DNA of 64,000 nucleotides, taken from Thamnaconus septentrionalis. Its lineage: Eukaryota; Chordata; Actinopteri; Tetraodontiformes; Monacanthidae. The translations under genes and the position numbers were made by a program. Every line of letters begins with the position of its first letter. Positions within the stretch are counted from its first letter, which is position 1. This document shows, piece after piece, positions 38,470-64,000 of the stretch. The DNA lies in assembly GCA_009823395.1 (NCBI GenBank), contig CM020507.1, forward strand, positions 1,727,501 through 1,791,500, given 5' to 3'. The notes below the pieces were generated by a model. The model made no database searches, was not told the origin of the DNA, and worked only from the letters and a program-made list of their open reading frames with translations.

Positions 38470-39457
38470 CCTGACAGTGAGGAGAAGACACACAACTGAC
38501 CACCAAAATGCACGCAGTTGTCACCAGTGCACATTTATTAGTTGTTGATCAGCTCGACTGTTGGCAATAGATTGTGAGACGTAGGAGGAAGTTCCACTGT
38601 GTGTGTGTGTGTGTGTGTGTGTGTCCCAAAGGTGAGTTTACTCAGTCTGTGTTTTCTGATCTTTCATCACTGTGTTGACTCAGTTATGTGTTGACTCCCG
38701 TTATCAGGTTGTTGTCCTGTTGTTTTCTCTTCGTTCCTCGCTAAAAAAAAAAAAGAAAAAGCTGCATTCGTAATTTTTGTCCTACAGGGGGCAGCAAATC
38801 AGTCAATAAATACACAGGATGTTTTAGCGAGCTCTTGTCCACCACTAGCCACTCATCTGGGTGCCGCTCCACAGACATGAGCTGCCCAGAAACAAAGGGT
38901 CATGTGACCTGGGCGGACCAATCATCGGCGAGCTAACACTTTAGCTTCATCTGCCTTTCCAAGCTTCGGACGGAAGGAAAGAGTTTGATCTTTTCATTTC
39001 ATTGGGTTGGTGTAGCCAATCACCACCAGCTGGTGGTTGTATCAGGCCTCTGTGGCTCACTCTCAATCAAGCAAATGGGGGAAGCCGCATGAGAGATGAG
39101 CTACAGGTTGGTTCGGATTCATCACCAGAGATCCTTTTTGGCACCGCAGGCCTGTTTGTCACTGACTGGTTGTCGACTTGTAGGAGCCTTCCTACCGCGC
39201 CAACCTGTACTGAACAAGGCCGAGTTGTTGCCTTGTTGCCCCTGTGACCCGGCCAGGTCCATGAAAGATGGCGAGCTAAAGGAGCAGGATTAGAGCCGAC
39301 AGCAGAACTCTAGAATCTTCTGAGTACTACGTGCGCCTCACATTGGCCTCGTTTTCTTTATACGCAAGTGCTACATTACGCTGTAGATTGTAGCATAACA
39401 AGCTAATGGGAAAGGTGATGGGAGAAGCACAAGTTCAGAGTCAGTATTTAGAGATAC

Positions 39458-39463
39458 TTTATT
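39458..39463 (-). terminator. Candidate prdm12 polyadenylation signal
   Basis: AATAAA on the minus strand, about 1.65 kb downstream of the prdm12 stop codon. Other AATAAA words occur in this AT-rich interval, so this is only one plausible site. Confidence 0.2.
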
Positions 39464-40774
39464 AGCAGTAGAGAAGTTCCAATACAGAGTTCTATATAGA
39501 AGTCCACATAGTTGATATACACATACATGTGTCATATACATTTAGCGATAAAGTGACAGTTGAACTATATTCTGACCATAAAGCAAATCTCATCTTTATA
39601 ATTTGTTTTTTTTTTTGGGGGGGTGGTTTGGGGGAGAAAACGCTGTTTTCGACTCATAACTCTGAATATTTTACAACATATCTACACAGAAATTGGAGTT
39701 GTGAGAAAATTTAGATTCTAATGTTTCTCGACGGGCTTTAAAAGGCCTGAGACCCAACTTGGGTCCCAACACACGAGAAGGAATCCAAGCATGAGGATAA
39801 TAATAATAGTTATAACAATAAAACATTTCCAGGAACCGCCTCCTCTTGATCAGGCTTCCCGCGGATCCGCCTCGGCTTTCCTGATTGGTCAGTAGAGCTT
39901 TCAGCAATGACATCACTGTTCCACCCGGCTGAGGCGTTAGCATGCGAGCTAAGTTGAGCAATTACATTACCGTCCTTTGTTTTTGTATGAATCATCAAGG
40001 CAGCATGCTAATATAGCTTGATGTGTAAACTCCGCCTCCAAATGACATCATCACATCTGGCTTTGCCTCTCGCCAACCTCTGTCACGCGTGCTAGCGGTT
40101 AGCCTGGGGGACAGTGCTGCGAGCTGACCAGCAGGGCGCTGCGGCAGAAGCTCAGGAGTCCTGGATCTGGAGCGCCACCTAGTTTCCAACACACACTTCA
40201 CAACAGAGAACCACTAGCATGCAAACCAAAGCACGACGTCGTCACCTTGGCTTCATATCGTACCGAGTCCCATCATGCAACTGCTATTATGACATATCAG
40301 AGACTAAATAGGGTGTGTGTCAGTCTTTGTCTTTGTGTGTGTGTGTGTGTGTGTTTGTGTGTGTGTGCATGCACAAAATATATACGCCGAAACTTTGTCC
40401 AATCGGCCGCCTCGTTTCTGTCTTCTTTTTTTCTCAGGCTGGAGCGCGGCCGACTCGGAACCAAACTCCGCCCACCATTGCGATTGATGTGCGGCCCCTC
40501 CCGCCAATCACTAGCCTCGGTCCGTTACCAACCGGCTCAAACGGTGGCCAAGAAATGTGACCGGACCCAATCGTCTTCAACCGCCTCCAGAACAAAACTC
40601 TTTAGCATCCTGTCAACGTTCAGAGGGGAGAGTATGAATAATTTCAAACGAGGATGCAGTTGGGGGAGGGGGGGGGCGAGATGTTCAATGGCTGTTCGCT
40701 CCTGCACTCAGGGTGGTGGGGCTCTGCTGGAAGGCAGGGTTCACGGTCGTTTAGCTTTCAATGGAGCTTTTTGG

Positions 40775-40880
40775 ACTGCGGGGAGAACCCGGGGAGAACC
40801 CGGGGAGAACCCGGGGAGAACCCGGGAGCTTCTTGCTGTGAGGCAGCAGTGCTAACCGCTGCGCCACCGTGCTAACCGCT
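40775..40880. mobile_element. L2-type retroelement fragment with internal tandem repeats
   Basis: TTTTTGGACTGCGGGGAGAA and CTTCTTGCTGTGAGGCAGCA followed by GTGCTAACCGCTGCGCCACC are recognisable pieces of a widespread fish L2/Maui-type repeat. An 11-bp GGGGAGAACCC unit is repeated four times, and a 20-bp GTGCTAACCGCTGCACCACC unit four times (to about 40925). Confidence 0.6.
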
Positions 40881-40984
40881 GCACCACCGTGCTAACCGCT
40901 GCACCACCGTGCTAACCGCTGCGCCCAGCGAGCGCTAAATTCGTCGCAGTTTCCCAGGTTCGAGCAACGATGACACCGCGCTCA

Positions 40985-46007
<5,023 letters not shown>

Positions 46008-46118
46008 GGCGGGGCAGGAGGAGAGGTCAGGTCCGGTCCGGTCCGGTGGAGGAGCAGGAGGAGCAGGAGGCGTCTTCCCCTGGGGAGGAAGAGAAGTTCC
46101 TCAGGTCCGGCAGGTGGA

Positions 46119-46159
<41 letters not shown>

Positions 46160-46275
46160 GACCGTGTGGAGTCCACAGCAGAGTGAGAGAGAGTGATGAG
46201 CGAGGCTCAAAGTTGAGTTGCTGCAGGGTGTGTGGGAGTGAGAGAGTGTGTGTCAGTGACAGAGACACGAGGGGG

Positions 46276-46793
<518 letters not shown>

Positions 46794-46810
46794 CTTCAGT
46801 CTGAAATGAG

Positions 46811-46858
46811 CTGCAGGGATCAAGTCCTCAATGTTTCTATCAGCAGAGGGGAGGAGGC

Positions 46859-46899
<41 letters not shown>

Positions 46900-47254
46900 A
46901 GATCGGCCTGAAAAACCTCCTCACGAGAGAATCAAAACCTTTCAGCCATGTTGGAGAGCTTTTTCCAACTCTCGCTGTTTCCATCACCAGGTTGTTTTTT
47001 TTTTTAGGTTCTGCTCAGTTCTGGTGATGGAAACGCAGCTTCTGACCCAGCTGACCCAGTTCACCCCCCCAGCTGATGGCTGGCACCCATCCAGCACCCT
47101 AACACACACACACACACACACACACACACCTTTTCTCCCACTCACTTTCTCTCACTTCCGTTGTGCTGCTCAGCAGAGTCAGAGGAGTTCTGCTCCCGGT
47201 GGGCTCAGAACCTCGGGACACACAGCCGTCTTCTCCAACACAGCAGGCCTGGAG

Positions 47255-47308
<54 letters not shown>

Positions 47309-48639
47309 TGCACGCCCTCTCTCTGCTCCGCTTCCAGCTCAGGCTCGTGACACTGATGCAAAAAGACAATAAAACAAGAACAAGAGGAGGATGAACAGAC
47401 CAGGTCCTGGTCCTGCTGGTCCTGCTGGCCTAGGCAGGTCCTGCTGGTCCTGCTGGCCCTGCTCCTGGTTCAGGTCCTGCTGGTCCTGGTCCTGCTGGCC
47501 TAGGCAGGTTCTGCTGGTCCAGGTCGTCCTTGTCCTGCTGTTCCTGGTTCTGCTGGTCCTGGTTCAGGTCCTGCAGGTCTAGGCAGGTTCTGCTAGTCCT
47601 GGTCGTCCTTGTCCTGCTGTTCCTGGTCCTGTTGGTCTTGCTGGTACTGGTCCTGGTTCAGGTCCTGCTGGTCCTGCTGTTCCTGGTCCTGCTGTTCCTG
47701 GTCCTGCTGGTCCTGGTGCAGGTCCTGCAGGTCTAGGCAGGCCCTGCTGGTCTCGGTCCAGGTTCTGGTGGCACCTGGTCCAGGTTCTGCAGCAGGTTGT
47801 CAGTGCACAGCTCTGCCTCACTAAAATGGCTGTAATTTAAAAACAGTTCATACCTTTAAAAATGAGACAAATATATAAATAATATAAATGATGATGATCA
47901 GAAAGTCTTAGCCGGCGTATTCATTTCTCGCTTTTGAAATATCCAACAATTTGATTGTATTTAAATGCAAATGGAATAGATTATATATTATCATATTCTA
48001 TATTTGATGACAAAGGCAAAAAAAAATAAAAAAATAAATAAAAGTTAAAATAATGTAAAGAGCAGAGAAATCTGCAGCAGGAGGAGGAGGAGGAGGAGGA
48101 GGAGGAGGAGGAGGGGATTCTGTCTGTGAGGAGGAACAGAAAATATTTAGAAATATATATATGTGTGTATATATATATATGGGCCACAATAAGCAACAAA
48201 AACAGTTGAAAAACTGACACATCTTGGCAAATCTTTGAAATGTAATAATTATACATGGAAACATTTTAACCTATACTCTGATGTATACGCATATATACAT
48301 ACATATACATACATATATATATATATACATATACATATATATATACATACATATATATATATATACACAGTATATATATATTTGGATCTATATCAAAATA
48401 TATCGGAGCTGCAGCAGCGGAATGCGAGGAGGAGGAGGAGGAGTGTGAGTGACAGAGCAGGAAAACAGATTAGAGGACAGATTACAGAGACAACAGCTGC
48501 TTTCTTCATCCCCCCCCCCCCCCGGCCCCCCTCCTCCTCCTCCCCCTCCTCCTCTCGGCTCCCAACGCGATTATTCTCCTCTCCTTTCACTCTGATCTGT
48601 GTTTATGAGCATTTAAACATTTATTGTCCCCGCGCGCAG

Positions 48640-48705
<66 letters not shown>

Positions 48706-49400
48706 CTTGTATTGTCGCCAGACTGTCGGTTGGAACATCGTGTTGGATTCAGTTCCAATCAAAGGTTTTTTTTTTTGCTGTTTTTCAGCAGGGTTCGAGC
48801 ACGTGACGAGATTTTTGTTTCGTTGTTGTTCAAGACATTAAATATCGAAGAAAAGAAGCAACAAACAAAGCAGGTGAATGATGCGGGGGTTCAGAGAGTC
48901 TGGGGTGAAAGTCACCTGGAAAAAAACACAGGTGCAAAAACGGCTGAATATATATAATTGTTTTGTAAAGTTTGTTGTGCTATTTGTTATTATTATTATT
49001 ATTTATTTATCTCTACTTGCCATATAGTACTTGTATTGCTTTTTTTTCTTTCTATAATTAATTGTAGGGAAGCGGATTGTCCGGATATTTTCGGGCTCAT
49101 TTGTGTGAATTTAAACAACCTCAAATTTCCTCTCTGCTCTGCCGGCGGCGCCTCACGGTGCCCGGGCTGCAGGCTGCGGGCTCCGGGCTGCGGCCTCACG
49201 GTGCCGCCGGCTTTAGAGTCTCCTCGGGCGGCCTCGGGCCGGGCACGGAGCTCGCGCCAAATACGGCGGCTTGCGCGCCTTTTGTCCCGCGTGGACTGCA
49301 AAAGAAAGAAAGAAAAGAAAAGAAAAGAAAAGAAGCGGAGCGAAAATCCGGGAATAATAGCAGATTTGCAAATGTTTCTCAAGTGATTTGACTCAATGAA
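46811..49400. other. Intergenic sequence upstream of prdm12
   Basis: Mostly simple repeats: TG at 46861-46898, CA at 47102-47129, TG at 47258-47308, the minisatellite at 47400-47770, GGA at 48080-48115, TA/CATA at 48290-48382 and CA at 48641-48703. GC-rich sequence at 49120-49300 has the character of a small CpG island. No coding exon was identified. Confidence 0.6.
47400..47770. repeat. GGTCCTGCT minisatellite
   Basis: An irregular array of TCCTGCTGGTCCTGG, GTTCAGGTCCTGCTGG and CTAGGCAGGTTCTGC modules in a loose higher-order arrangement, for example the CTAGGCAGG-containing module near 47430, 47500, 47580 and 47733. No stop in two plus-strand frames over most of the array, but the peptide is purely repetitive and no gene is called. 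Confidence 0.9.
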
Positions 49401-49405
49401 CGCGG

Positions 49406-49407
<2 letters not shown>

Positions 49408-49478
<71 letters not shown>

Positions 49479-49480
49479 CC
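49408..49480. repeat. (CT)n tract
   Basis: About 35 CT units, followed downstream by a polypurine region on the same strand. Confidence 0.95.
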
Positions 49481-49659
49481 CTCTCTCTCTCTCTATTAAT
49501 GGGAGCCGCGTCTCTCACTCAATGGAGACACAAACCCTTTAACGCTTTAATGAGCTTCTGACGAGGGCGACACAAAACAGCCCGCAGCGCTGCGACAGCG
49601 TGCGTGCGCGCGCGCGCGCGTGTGTCTAAGGGGAGGGGAGGGAGGCGGCAGGTGACTGG

Positions 49660-50400
49660 CACGCGTGAAGACAGGACGACAAGACGGACTGAGAGAAGTG
49701 AAGAGAAAGTAGAAGAAAAGAGCAAAGGGACTGGGGAAAGAAAGAGAGGAAGGGGAAAATGAAAAGAAAGGGAGGAGAAAGGAGGAAAGAGAAGAAGAGG
49801 AATGGAAGAAGTCGAGGAAAGGAAAGGGGGAAGAGGAGAGGACGAAAATAAAGGGGTGAAATGGAGGAGAAGAGAGACGCTGGGCAGAAGGAGGAAAAAT
49901 ACAGGAAGGAAGGAAGGAAGGAAGGAAGGAAGGACAATAAAAGGGGTGAAGGAAAGAAATGGAGAGAAAATGAGGGGAGGAAAATGGAAAGAATTGACAG
50001 GACAAGAGAAGAAAAAGAAGAGATGTGTGAAAGAAAGGATGGGGGGAAAGAAGGAAAGACGAGGAAGAGAGGAGGAAAGAAAGAGAAGAAAATGATGAAG
50101 GAGAAAAAGTGAAAAGGACACAAAAGGGAGAGAATTTGCAAGAGAAAAGAAGAGAGGAGAGAGAAAAAGATGGGAAGAGAAGAGCAGAGAAGGCGGGAGG
50201 AGAAGAGGAGAGAGAGGAAACGAAGGAAGTTAAGGAAGGAAGAGGATGAAAGGAAGGAGGGAGACAGCGGTGGAAAAGATGAAGAAAGAAGGAGAGGAAA
50301 GGAAAGTGGAGAAAGTGGGAGAGGATGACATTGAGAGGAGGAGGAGGTGAAAAAGAAAGACGTGAAGAGGAGGAGGGAGGAAGGAGGAGGGAGGAGGGCG
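49660..50400. repeat. Degenerate polypurine (GGAAGA) region
   Basis: About 740 bp that is overwhelmingly A and G on the plus strand, with short AAGG tandems (49905-49935). Long frames on both strands are compositional. No gene is supported. Confidence 0.85.
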
Positions 50401-51553
50401 ATGGGAACGGACCCAAGTGTGTGCGTGTGTGAGACACACTGTTGCGCTAACGTGATTAGCCTCATCAGTATTCATGCGGCCGGACAGACAGACAGACAGA
50501 CAGACTGTAATCCTCCGTTAAAAAGCCTTTTAATGAGGCGGGAGGAGACAAGCCGTCAGCTGCTCCGCTCTCAAAATCAAACGCTCCTTTTCTTCTTCTT
50601 CTTCTTCTTCTTCTTCTTCATTTTCTTCTCCCGCGTGGCGGCCGGCAGCCTGCACCTGCTGCTGCTGCTGCTGCTGGTGACGTCATCACCCAGAGGCAGA
50701 GACAGCAGCGGAGGAGAGACCGCCTCTGCTCATCAGCTGACTGGCTGGCGTGGTCACATGACCCGCAGCCGCACGACTTCCTGGTGGGAAAAACTGGAGA
50801 ATCAGTTTGTGATCATCGTCAGGGAATCAGTGGAGATCTCCTGGGGGATGAATTTCTGTCCTCCATCCATCCATCCATCCATACCATTCATCCATCTACC
50901 CATTCATCCATCCACCTATCTACCCATTCATCCATCCATCCATTCATCCATCCACCTCTACCCATCCATCCATCCATCCATCCATCCATCTCTGCAGGGA
51001 GTCTTCAGCTGGTCAAAGTTCCACCACTCCCTCCTCCTCCTCCTCCACCTCCTCCTCTTCTTTCTTCTCCTCTTCCACCACTTCCTCCTCTTCCTCTTCC
51101 TCCTCCGTCCGATTCGTTACTGCTTTTACTATTTTTTTTGTAGGGCAGAAAACAGAAAAACAAGCTTGAAAAGAATTCAGCTGAAATTGCAATCAGAAGT
51201 CAAAGACGAAAACAAGTTGTTTTTTTTTTTAGAATTTTAAGAGTGAAACTATTGAAAAAAAAAAAGGCCATCCATCCCTCCATCCCTCCCATCCATCCCT
51301 CCGTCCATCCCTCCGTCCATTCCTCCGTCTGTCCGACACCCGGAACGGCATCTAACAGCTTGATGTAACCCGACTCTGGAAGTGAAGATGTTTTATGAGT
51401 GGCGTTGGACGCCGAGCATCATGGGAAACATTTGGACTGGATCCAGAAAACCAGAGCGCTTTAATCTTTAATCAGCTCCCACACACACACACACACACAC
51501 ACACACTCTCATCTGTACTTACAGAGCTCCTGTACTTCCTGTACTCCATCAGC

Positions 51554-51596
<43 letters not shown>

Positions 51597-51767
51597 CAGT
51601 AACTGTTTCCCATCCAGTCTGAATTGCAATATTGAGGGTTTTATGCAATTCCAGGGGTGATGGAAACACATCTAGTGCTCCAGCAGGGCCAGGGCGGACA
51701 GGTGGCGCCCCCTGTAGACCTGGAGGACAAGGCTGGAACTGTGCAGGCTACACAGGACGAGCAGCCT

Positions 51768-51813
<46 letters not shown>

Positions 51814-52080
51814 GACGGCCGTCCCTCGGAGCCGCTTCTCTCGTCCCGGAGGTGCGACTGTGTGTGATTACAGTAATGACCATGACATCACGCCATCACT
51901 CAGCCCATCTGTCTCCGCTCTGGGAACATGAATAAATGATAAATCTCCCTTTCAAACAGTCGCAAGACCAGAGGCTGAAGTGTATAGACCTCATAGTAAT
52001 CATCATCATCATCATCCTCATCCTCCTCTTCTTCAGCCAGCGAGTCTCATGGCTCAGCTTTACACAACTCTTGTCAAATA
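50401..52080. other. Intergenic sequence, repeat-rich
   Basis: Contains a TTC tract at 50590-50622, CTG at 50660-50677, CATC at 50863-50996, CATCCCTC variants at 51270-51330, CA at 51480-51506 and 51557-51594, and CAG at 51769-51812. No splice-bounded coding sequence with recognisable homology. Confidence 0.55.
51769..51812. repeat. (CAG)n trinucleotide repeat
   Basis: About 14 CAG units inside a 92-codon plus-strand frame (51657-51935) that would read poly-Gln. The frame has no recognisable homology and no family context, so I treat it as a repeat. Confidence 0.9.
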
Positions 52081-52084
52081 GTTG

Positions 52085-53108
52085 TCAAAAGAAATCCTTC
52101 ATCCATCCCTCAAGTCAATCATCCATCATTCAGGTACCATCCAACAATCTGTACATCTAGTCATCCATCCATCCATCCATCCATCTATCATTCTAGTCAT
52201 CCATCCTTCTAGTCATCCATCCATCATCCAGCCGGTCATCCATCCATCCATCCATCATCCAGCCGGTCATCCATCCTTCTAGTCATCCATCCGCTCATCC
52301 TTCATCCATCTATCATCATCCATCCATCCATCTATCCTCATCCATCCTTCTAGTCCTTCATCCATCCGTCCATCCATCCTTCATCCAGTGGTCCATCCAT
52401 CCATCCATCTATCCTTCATCCATCCATCTAGTCATCCATCCATCCATCAATCCATCCATCTATCCTTCATCCATCCATCCATCAATCCATTTATCCTTCA
52501 TCCATCCTTCTAGTCATCCATCTATTCATTTATCCTTCATCCATCCATCTATCTATCCATTTATCCTTCATCCATCCTTCTAGTCATCCATCCATCATTC
52601 ATGTACCATCCAACAATATATGCATCTAGTCATCCATCCATCCATCTATCCTTCATCCATCCATCCATCCATCATCCAGCCGGTCATCCATCCTTCTAGT
52701 CATCCATCCATCATCCATCCGTCTATCCTTCATCCAGCCGGTCATCCATCCATCCATCTATCCTTCATCCATCCTTCTAGTCATCCATCCATCCATCCAT
52801 CTATCCTTCATCCATCCATCCATCAATCCATTTATCCTTCATCCATCCTTCTAGTCATCCATCCATCATTCATGTACCATCCAACAATATATGCATCTAG
52901 TCATCCATCCATCCATCTATCCATTTATCCTTCATCCATCCTCCTAGTCATCCATCCATCCATCCATCCATTTATCCTTCATCCATCCTTCTAGTCATCC
53001 ATCCATCATTCATGTACCATCCAACAATATATGCATCTAGTCAGCCATCCATCCATCTATCCATTTATCCTTCATCCATCCTCCTAGTCATCCATCCATC
53101 ATTCATCC
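52085..53108. repeat. CATC satellite with higher-order units
   Basis: About 1 kb of CATC-based repeats. A longer module (CATTCATGTACCATCCAACA then ATATATGCATCTAGTCA) recurs near 52595, 52867 and 53005, with an older variant near 52128. A second module containing CATCCAGCCGGTCATCC recurs at 52227, 52257, 52672 and 52733. Modules of more than 100 bp have therefore been copied within the array. Confidence 0.9.
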
Positions 53109-53853
53109 ACACGGAAGAAGCAAAAATTCAAATTCAAAAAACAAAAACTCATCAGTCAGAAAGAATGAGCCTGTTTTTATTTTAGCCCTCACAGTAATCA
53201 TCATCATCATCATCATCATAATCACCACCACCACCAACCCTCCTCCTCCTCCTCTTCCTCCTCGGCCAGCGACAGTCTCGTGGCTCGGCTTCAATACACA
53301 ACTCTTGTCAAATAGAATCTAATAGAAAAATCTGCAGGTTACAGTTTGGACGCGAGTCCATTAGAAAAACAACAGAAACCACAAAACCAAAAAGCTTCCC
53401 GTGGAGCCTTCAGGGCCAAAGGTTCCGGGAAACCAGGAAGAACTTAAACTGGAGCAGGCGGTCCGGCGTGCCCCTCCTCCCCGCCCCCACCCAGCTGGGT
53501 GGGTTCTAATGGTGGTACTGGTTTTCCAACTGGGTCAGCAGCACCAGGACCAGAACTGGACCCCAGGCCGCTGCCCAACTCCAGGCTTGTTTCATTTTCT
53601 TTTTATTTCCCAATCAATCATCAGTAGGAGGGGTGTGTGTGTGTGTGTGGGGGGGGGTGTGGGGTAGGAGGGGCGGGGTGAGGGGTGAGGGGTGAGGGGT
53701 GAGGGGGGACACCTCCCACCCCCCACTCCCACACCTTTTAAGTTGCGGGAATGTTTTCTTTATCACGGCTCGACGTGACCAACCACAAAGTTCCCGCAAC
53801 TTGTGAGCGTGGCCACGCCCACTTGGACAAAAGCATGAGGAGGGAGAGAGAGG

Positions 53854-53904
<51 letters not shown>

Positions 53905-55301
53905 TTAGCCTAGCAGTCTTGAGAAACGCAAAAGAAACACGCTCAGTTTGCAAATCGGGTTTTTTGACATGACAAAGGTGAAATTTCTTTTTCTAAAAAC
54001 AATTTTTCTCTCAACAAGATAAAGAACATTTTGCACCTGGAGAGAGAAAAAAAAAACACAAAACCCCCTCCAGAAATGGAAATTTACACAAACCATATCA
54101 TCTCATCGACAAAACTGAATGAAACGGGATGAACAGATTTAAATAGGCCCTCCTGCCTGCGCGGGAGAACTCACTCATTATTATCGGCATTATTATTATT
54201 ATCATCATCATCATTTATCATCACACTTCATACACAACAAAGCAGAACCAACTGATTCAACGTTCAACCGAGGGCCCGACCGAGCCGGGTCGCCCTCGAC
54301 GTAAGACAAACCTCTCTGTGGTCCAACACGCGTAGCATTGGGCTAAGTCAGCAAGCACAGACCGGCCCGCTAACACGGAAAACAAAGACAATTCGTACGA
54401 CAACACGCTCGGACAACTGGAAGTTGTATGGCTACGCGCTCGTCTTTCAGACCTGACCTACACCAGCGTTGAGGCGAGCTAGCCGCTAAAGCTAAAATGG
54501 GTTTGAAAAAACAAAACAAAACAAAACGAAAAGACAACGAGCAAAAACGAAAATTTTCACATTTGCCGACGCGCGACCGAGGCGCCGCCGCAGCAGCAGC
54601 GTCTCCGAAACAACCAACAAGTTTGAGAAGCACCGTCTTACACAACACAACACAACAGTGTGGCTCGCCAACGCGCGACGAGTTCTGCTAACCTACAGAG
54701 TTCACATAATGCAGCAAAAAAACCCAAATCTTATCATTTAGAAAACTAACATTCTGCAAAAATTGGAAGAAAAAAACTGGCACAATTTTTTAAAAACGTC
54801 GGCCGATTTCCGACGGCTCGCCGCTCAAAGTCGCTTTTGTTCGCAGACGAATTTAACGGAAAGCCGCCGCGGTGCAAATTTTGAACTGTACAACAGCTAC
54901 GCGACATTGACAAGCACCTCCTCACCACCAGACGTGACAGTTCTGTCGCCCCCTGGCCAGTAGCGGCGTCACTGCGCAAGGTAGGGAGCGACAAAACGCG
55001 TACATTCAAACAACAAAAAAAACCCAGTAAGACACGCGGATCTGTAAAAGAGAACTTTTTCAACGCCAAATACTTCCTACGCGTATGACCCCGCCCCCGC
55101 CGAAAAATCATCCGTTCTAGCAACAACTTTAATTTTACCTGAACGTGAAGCTCGTAAAAGACAACTGCAAAAAAAAAAAAAACAAACCCGAAAAACAAAG
55201 TTTTAGCCACGGTATATTTTTACGCTGACAAAAAAACAACAACCCACAGCTAACAGAAAACGGTTAGCCCACCACATTCATCTGGCGAATACAAAGATGA
55301 G

Positions 55302-55360
<59 letters not shown>

Positions 55361-56554
55361 CGTTTAGTCAACATTGTTCGGATACACGCCAAATAGAATG
55401 AAACAAGATATAGAACAAATAGAATCCGTCACTTCATTGTTGAGCTCCCTAAACGCTTCTTCTTACACAAAAACTACACGACCCCCCCCCCAGCAGAACT
55501 AGCTTACGGTCATAAAATTCAACTCTGTAAGAAAAATAGTTATTTTTCCCGCCTCTTTTTTTTCTTTTTTTTGTTTGTTTTTTGCCGTTTTTTTTCTGGT
55601 CATGTCTTGTGATCGCAGTGGAGGAAACGGTGTTTGACCACAGAGAGATCTGGCTTTAGACATTGCAATATAAATTGTCATTTATTCATCATGAAAATCA
55701 TAAAACCTAAAGAATCACTATTAGAGGGAATACAGGTATATAAGAACTATCATCAAACCGAAAAAAAAAAAAAAAAAAAAGGATAAACGCGTCATTGCAC
55801 CTCCAAGATGGCGACTGAACAGATAAAATTGAAAACCGAGAACAAAAAGACCCAGCGAGCGAAAAAAAAAAAAAAAAAATTAGTATCAAAAAAAAAAAAA
55901 AAAAAAAATGTCTCTGACGGTAAAACATTAAAGTTCCATCTGACGCTATTAAAATATTTCTATGCCGACATAAAAAAAAGGGGAAAAAAATAATAGAGTC
56001 AACACACACAATCTGACGCATGCTTTAAAACATTAGCATAAACAATAATAATAATAATAACAATAATATCTGATTTTCTCACTCAAGACTGCTAAGCCTT
56101 ATTATTATCGTTTCTTATTGGAAAATAAAACTAGACAAAATATAGATTATACTGGATTTGTTTTTGTTCCAAGCCACACTGATACATCTTTAAGTTCAAG
56201 TTTGATAAAAAAAAAAAAGAAAAGGAAAAAAAAAAAGAAAAGAAAAACCAGGCCTACGTGGGAGGAGAGACCAGAGGCTGGTCTGAAAAAAACAAAACCA
56301 AAAAAAAAAAAAACTTTGCCCGACAAAAATACCAACTTTGTGAAGGTTAAAAAACAGAAAGAAAAGAGTTCGTGATTTTTTTCAGTTAATCCTCAGGTTC
56401 TTTTTTTTTTTTTTTTCTCTACAAAAGGAAGAAGCGGCGGAGCGTCGAGAGGAAACCTCCGGCCCTGGTGCCGTCTACGGCCCGCCCTGACCACCCTGAG
56501 GCCTTCACCTGGCGCTGGGGCCGGCTGGGGGGGCGAGGGAGGGAGGGGAGGGGC
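53109..56554. other. Interval downstream of the fubp3 stop; probable 3' UTR plus intergenic
   Basis: AT-rich sequence with many A-runs on the plus strand (T-runs in fubp3 sense), a GTGAGGG tandem near 53676-53706, GA at 53850-53901, and CA at 55303-55360. The part nearest 56554 should be fubp3 3' UTR. Nothing coding was recognised. Confidence 0.5.
55681..55686 (-). terminator. Candidate fubp3 polyadenylation signal
   Basis: AATAAA on the minus strand, about 870 bp past the fubp3 stop. It is one of several AT-rich candidates. Confidence 0.2.
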
Positions 56555-63756
<7,202 letters not shown>

Positions 63757-63826
63757 CTGCAACACACACACACACACACACACACATAGCATCCTGGCTA
63801 GAGGGAAAAGTCACAACCACAGTGTG

Positions 63827-63865
<39 letters not shown>

Positions 63866-63928
63866 AAGTGATTATTCTTGAGATTATGTTGGTGGGAGGA
63901 CAAATCTATAAACACTTATCCACTGTCT

Positions 63929-64000
<72 letters not shown>
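63929..64000. repeat. (CA)n reaching the right window edge
   Basis: At least 35 CA units in the fubp3 intron upstream of the KH1 exon. The array is cut by the window end; a TG tract lies at 63831-63862. Confidence 0.95.

Noticed and set aside
49519..50465. Minus-strand Ser/Phe/Leu-rich ORFs resembling multi-pass membrane proteins
   Set aside because: They arise from the polypurine complement; they are low complexity with no start context or homology.
51657..51935. Plus-strand ORF with a poly-Gln run
   Set aside because: Outside the CAG repeat the peptide has no recognisable similarity and no splice or promoter context.

Overview
The window comes from a vertebrate nuclear genome, almost certainly a compact-genome teleost. 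It holds multi-exon genes with GT/AG introns mostly of 80-800 bp, very dense CA/TG, GA and TA microsatellites, CATC arrays, a fish-type Tc1 transposase fragment, and fragments resembling fish L2 and hAT elements. No bacterial, phage or CRISPR features are present.

Layout. (1) 1-11.7 kb: a 2.7-kb block occurs twice in direct orientation (1-2743 and 7134-9908), each copy carrying a GC-rich minus-strand ORF for the N-terminal helix-turn-helix half of a Tc1 transposase. Between the copies lie the last four exons of a vesicular monoamine transporter on the plus strand (slc18a1-like), damaged by small indels. (2) 11.8-13.6 kb: tti2 (TELO2-interacting protein 2), plus strand, six recognisable exons, cut off where the sequence turns into noise. 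(3) 13.6-24.1 kb: a low-fidelity block of stretched homopolymer runs that does not read as genuine genomic sequence. (4) 24.6-25.6 kb: a 22-bp minisatellite. (5) 25.6-38.5 kb: complement component C5 on the minus strand, 41 exons from signal peptide to most of the C345C domain, with the last exon not found. (6) 41.1-46.0 kb: prdm12, minus strand, six exons, with an expanded polyQ/polyH N-terminus and apparent indels in the third zinc finger. (7) 46-56.5 kb: intergenic, dominated by simple repeats. (8) 56.6-63.8 kb: fubp3, minus strand, from inside KH1 to the stop codon; its 5' exons lie beyond the right edge.

C5, prdm12 and fubp3 share a strand and match genes on human 9q33-34. slc18a1 and tti2 match genes on human 8p. 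The two blocks meet only across the noisy block, so their linkage needs testing. The genes are not functionally related: amine vesicle loading, PIKK stability, terminal complement, nociceptor specification and single-stranded nucleic acid binding. What is most unusual is the assembly state of the left half, the duplicated Tc1-derived ORF, the polyQ/polyH prdm12, and two introns that appear to use GC-AG splice sites.
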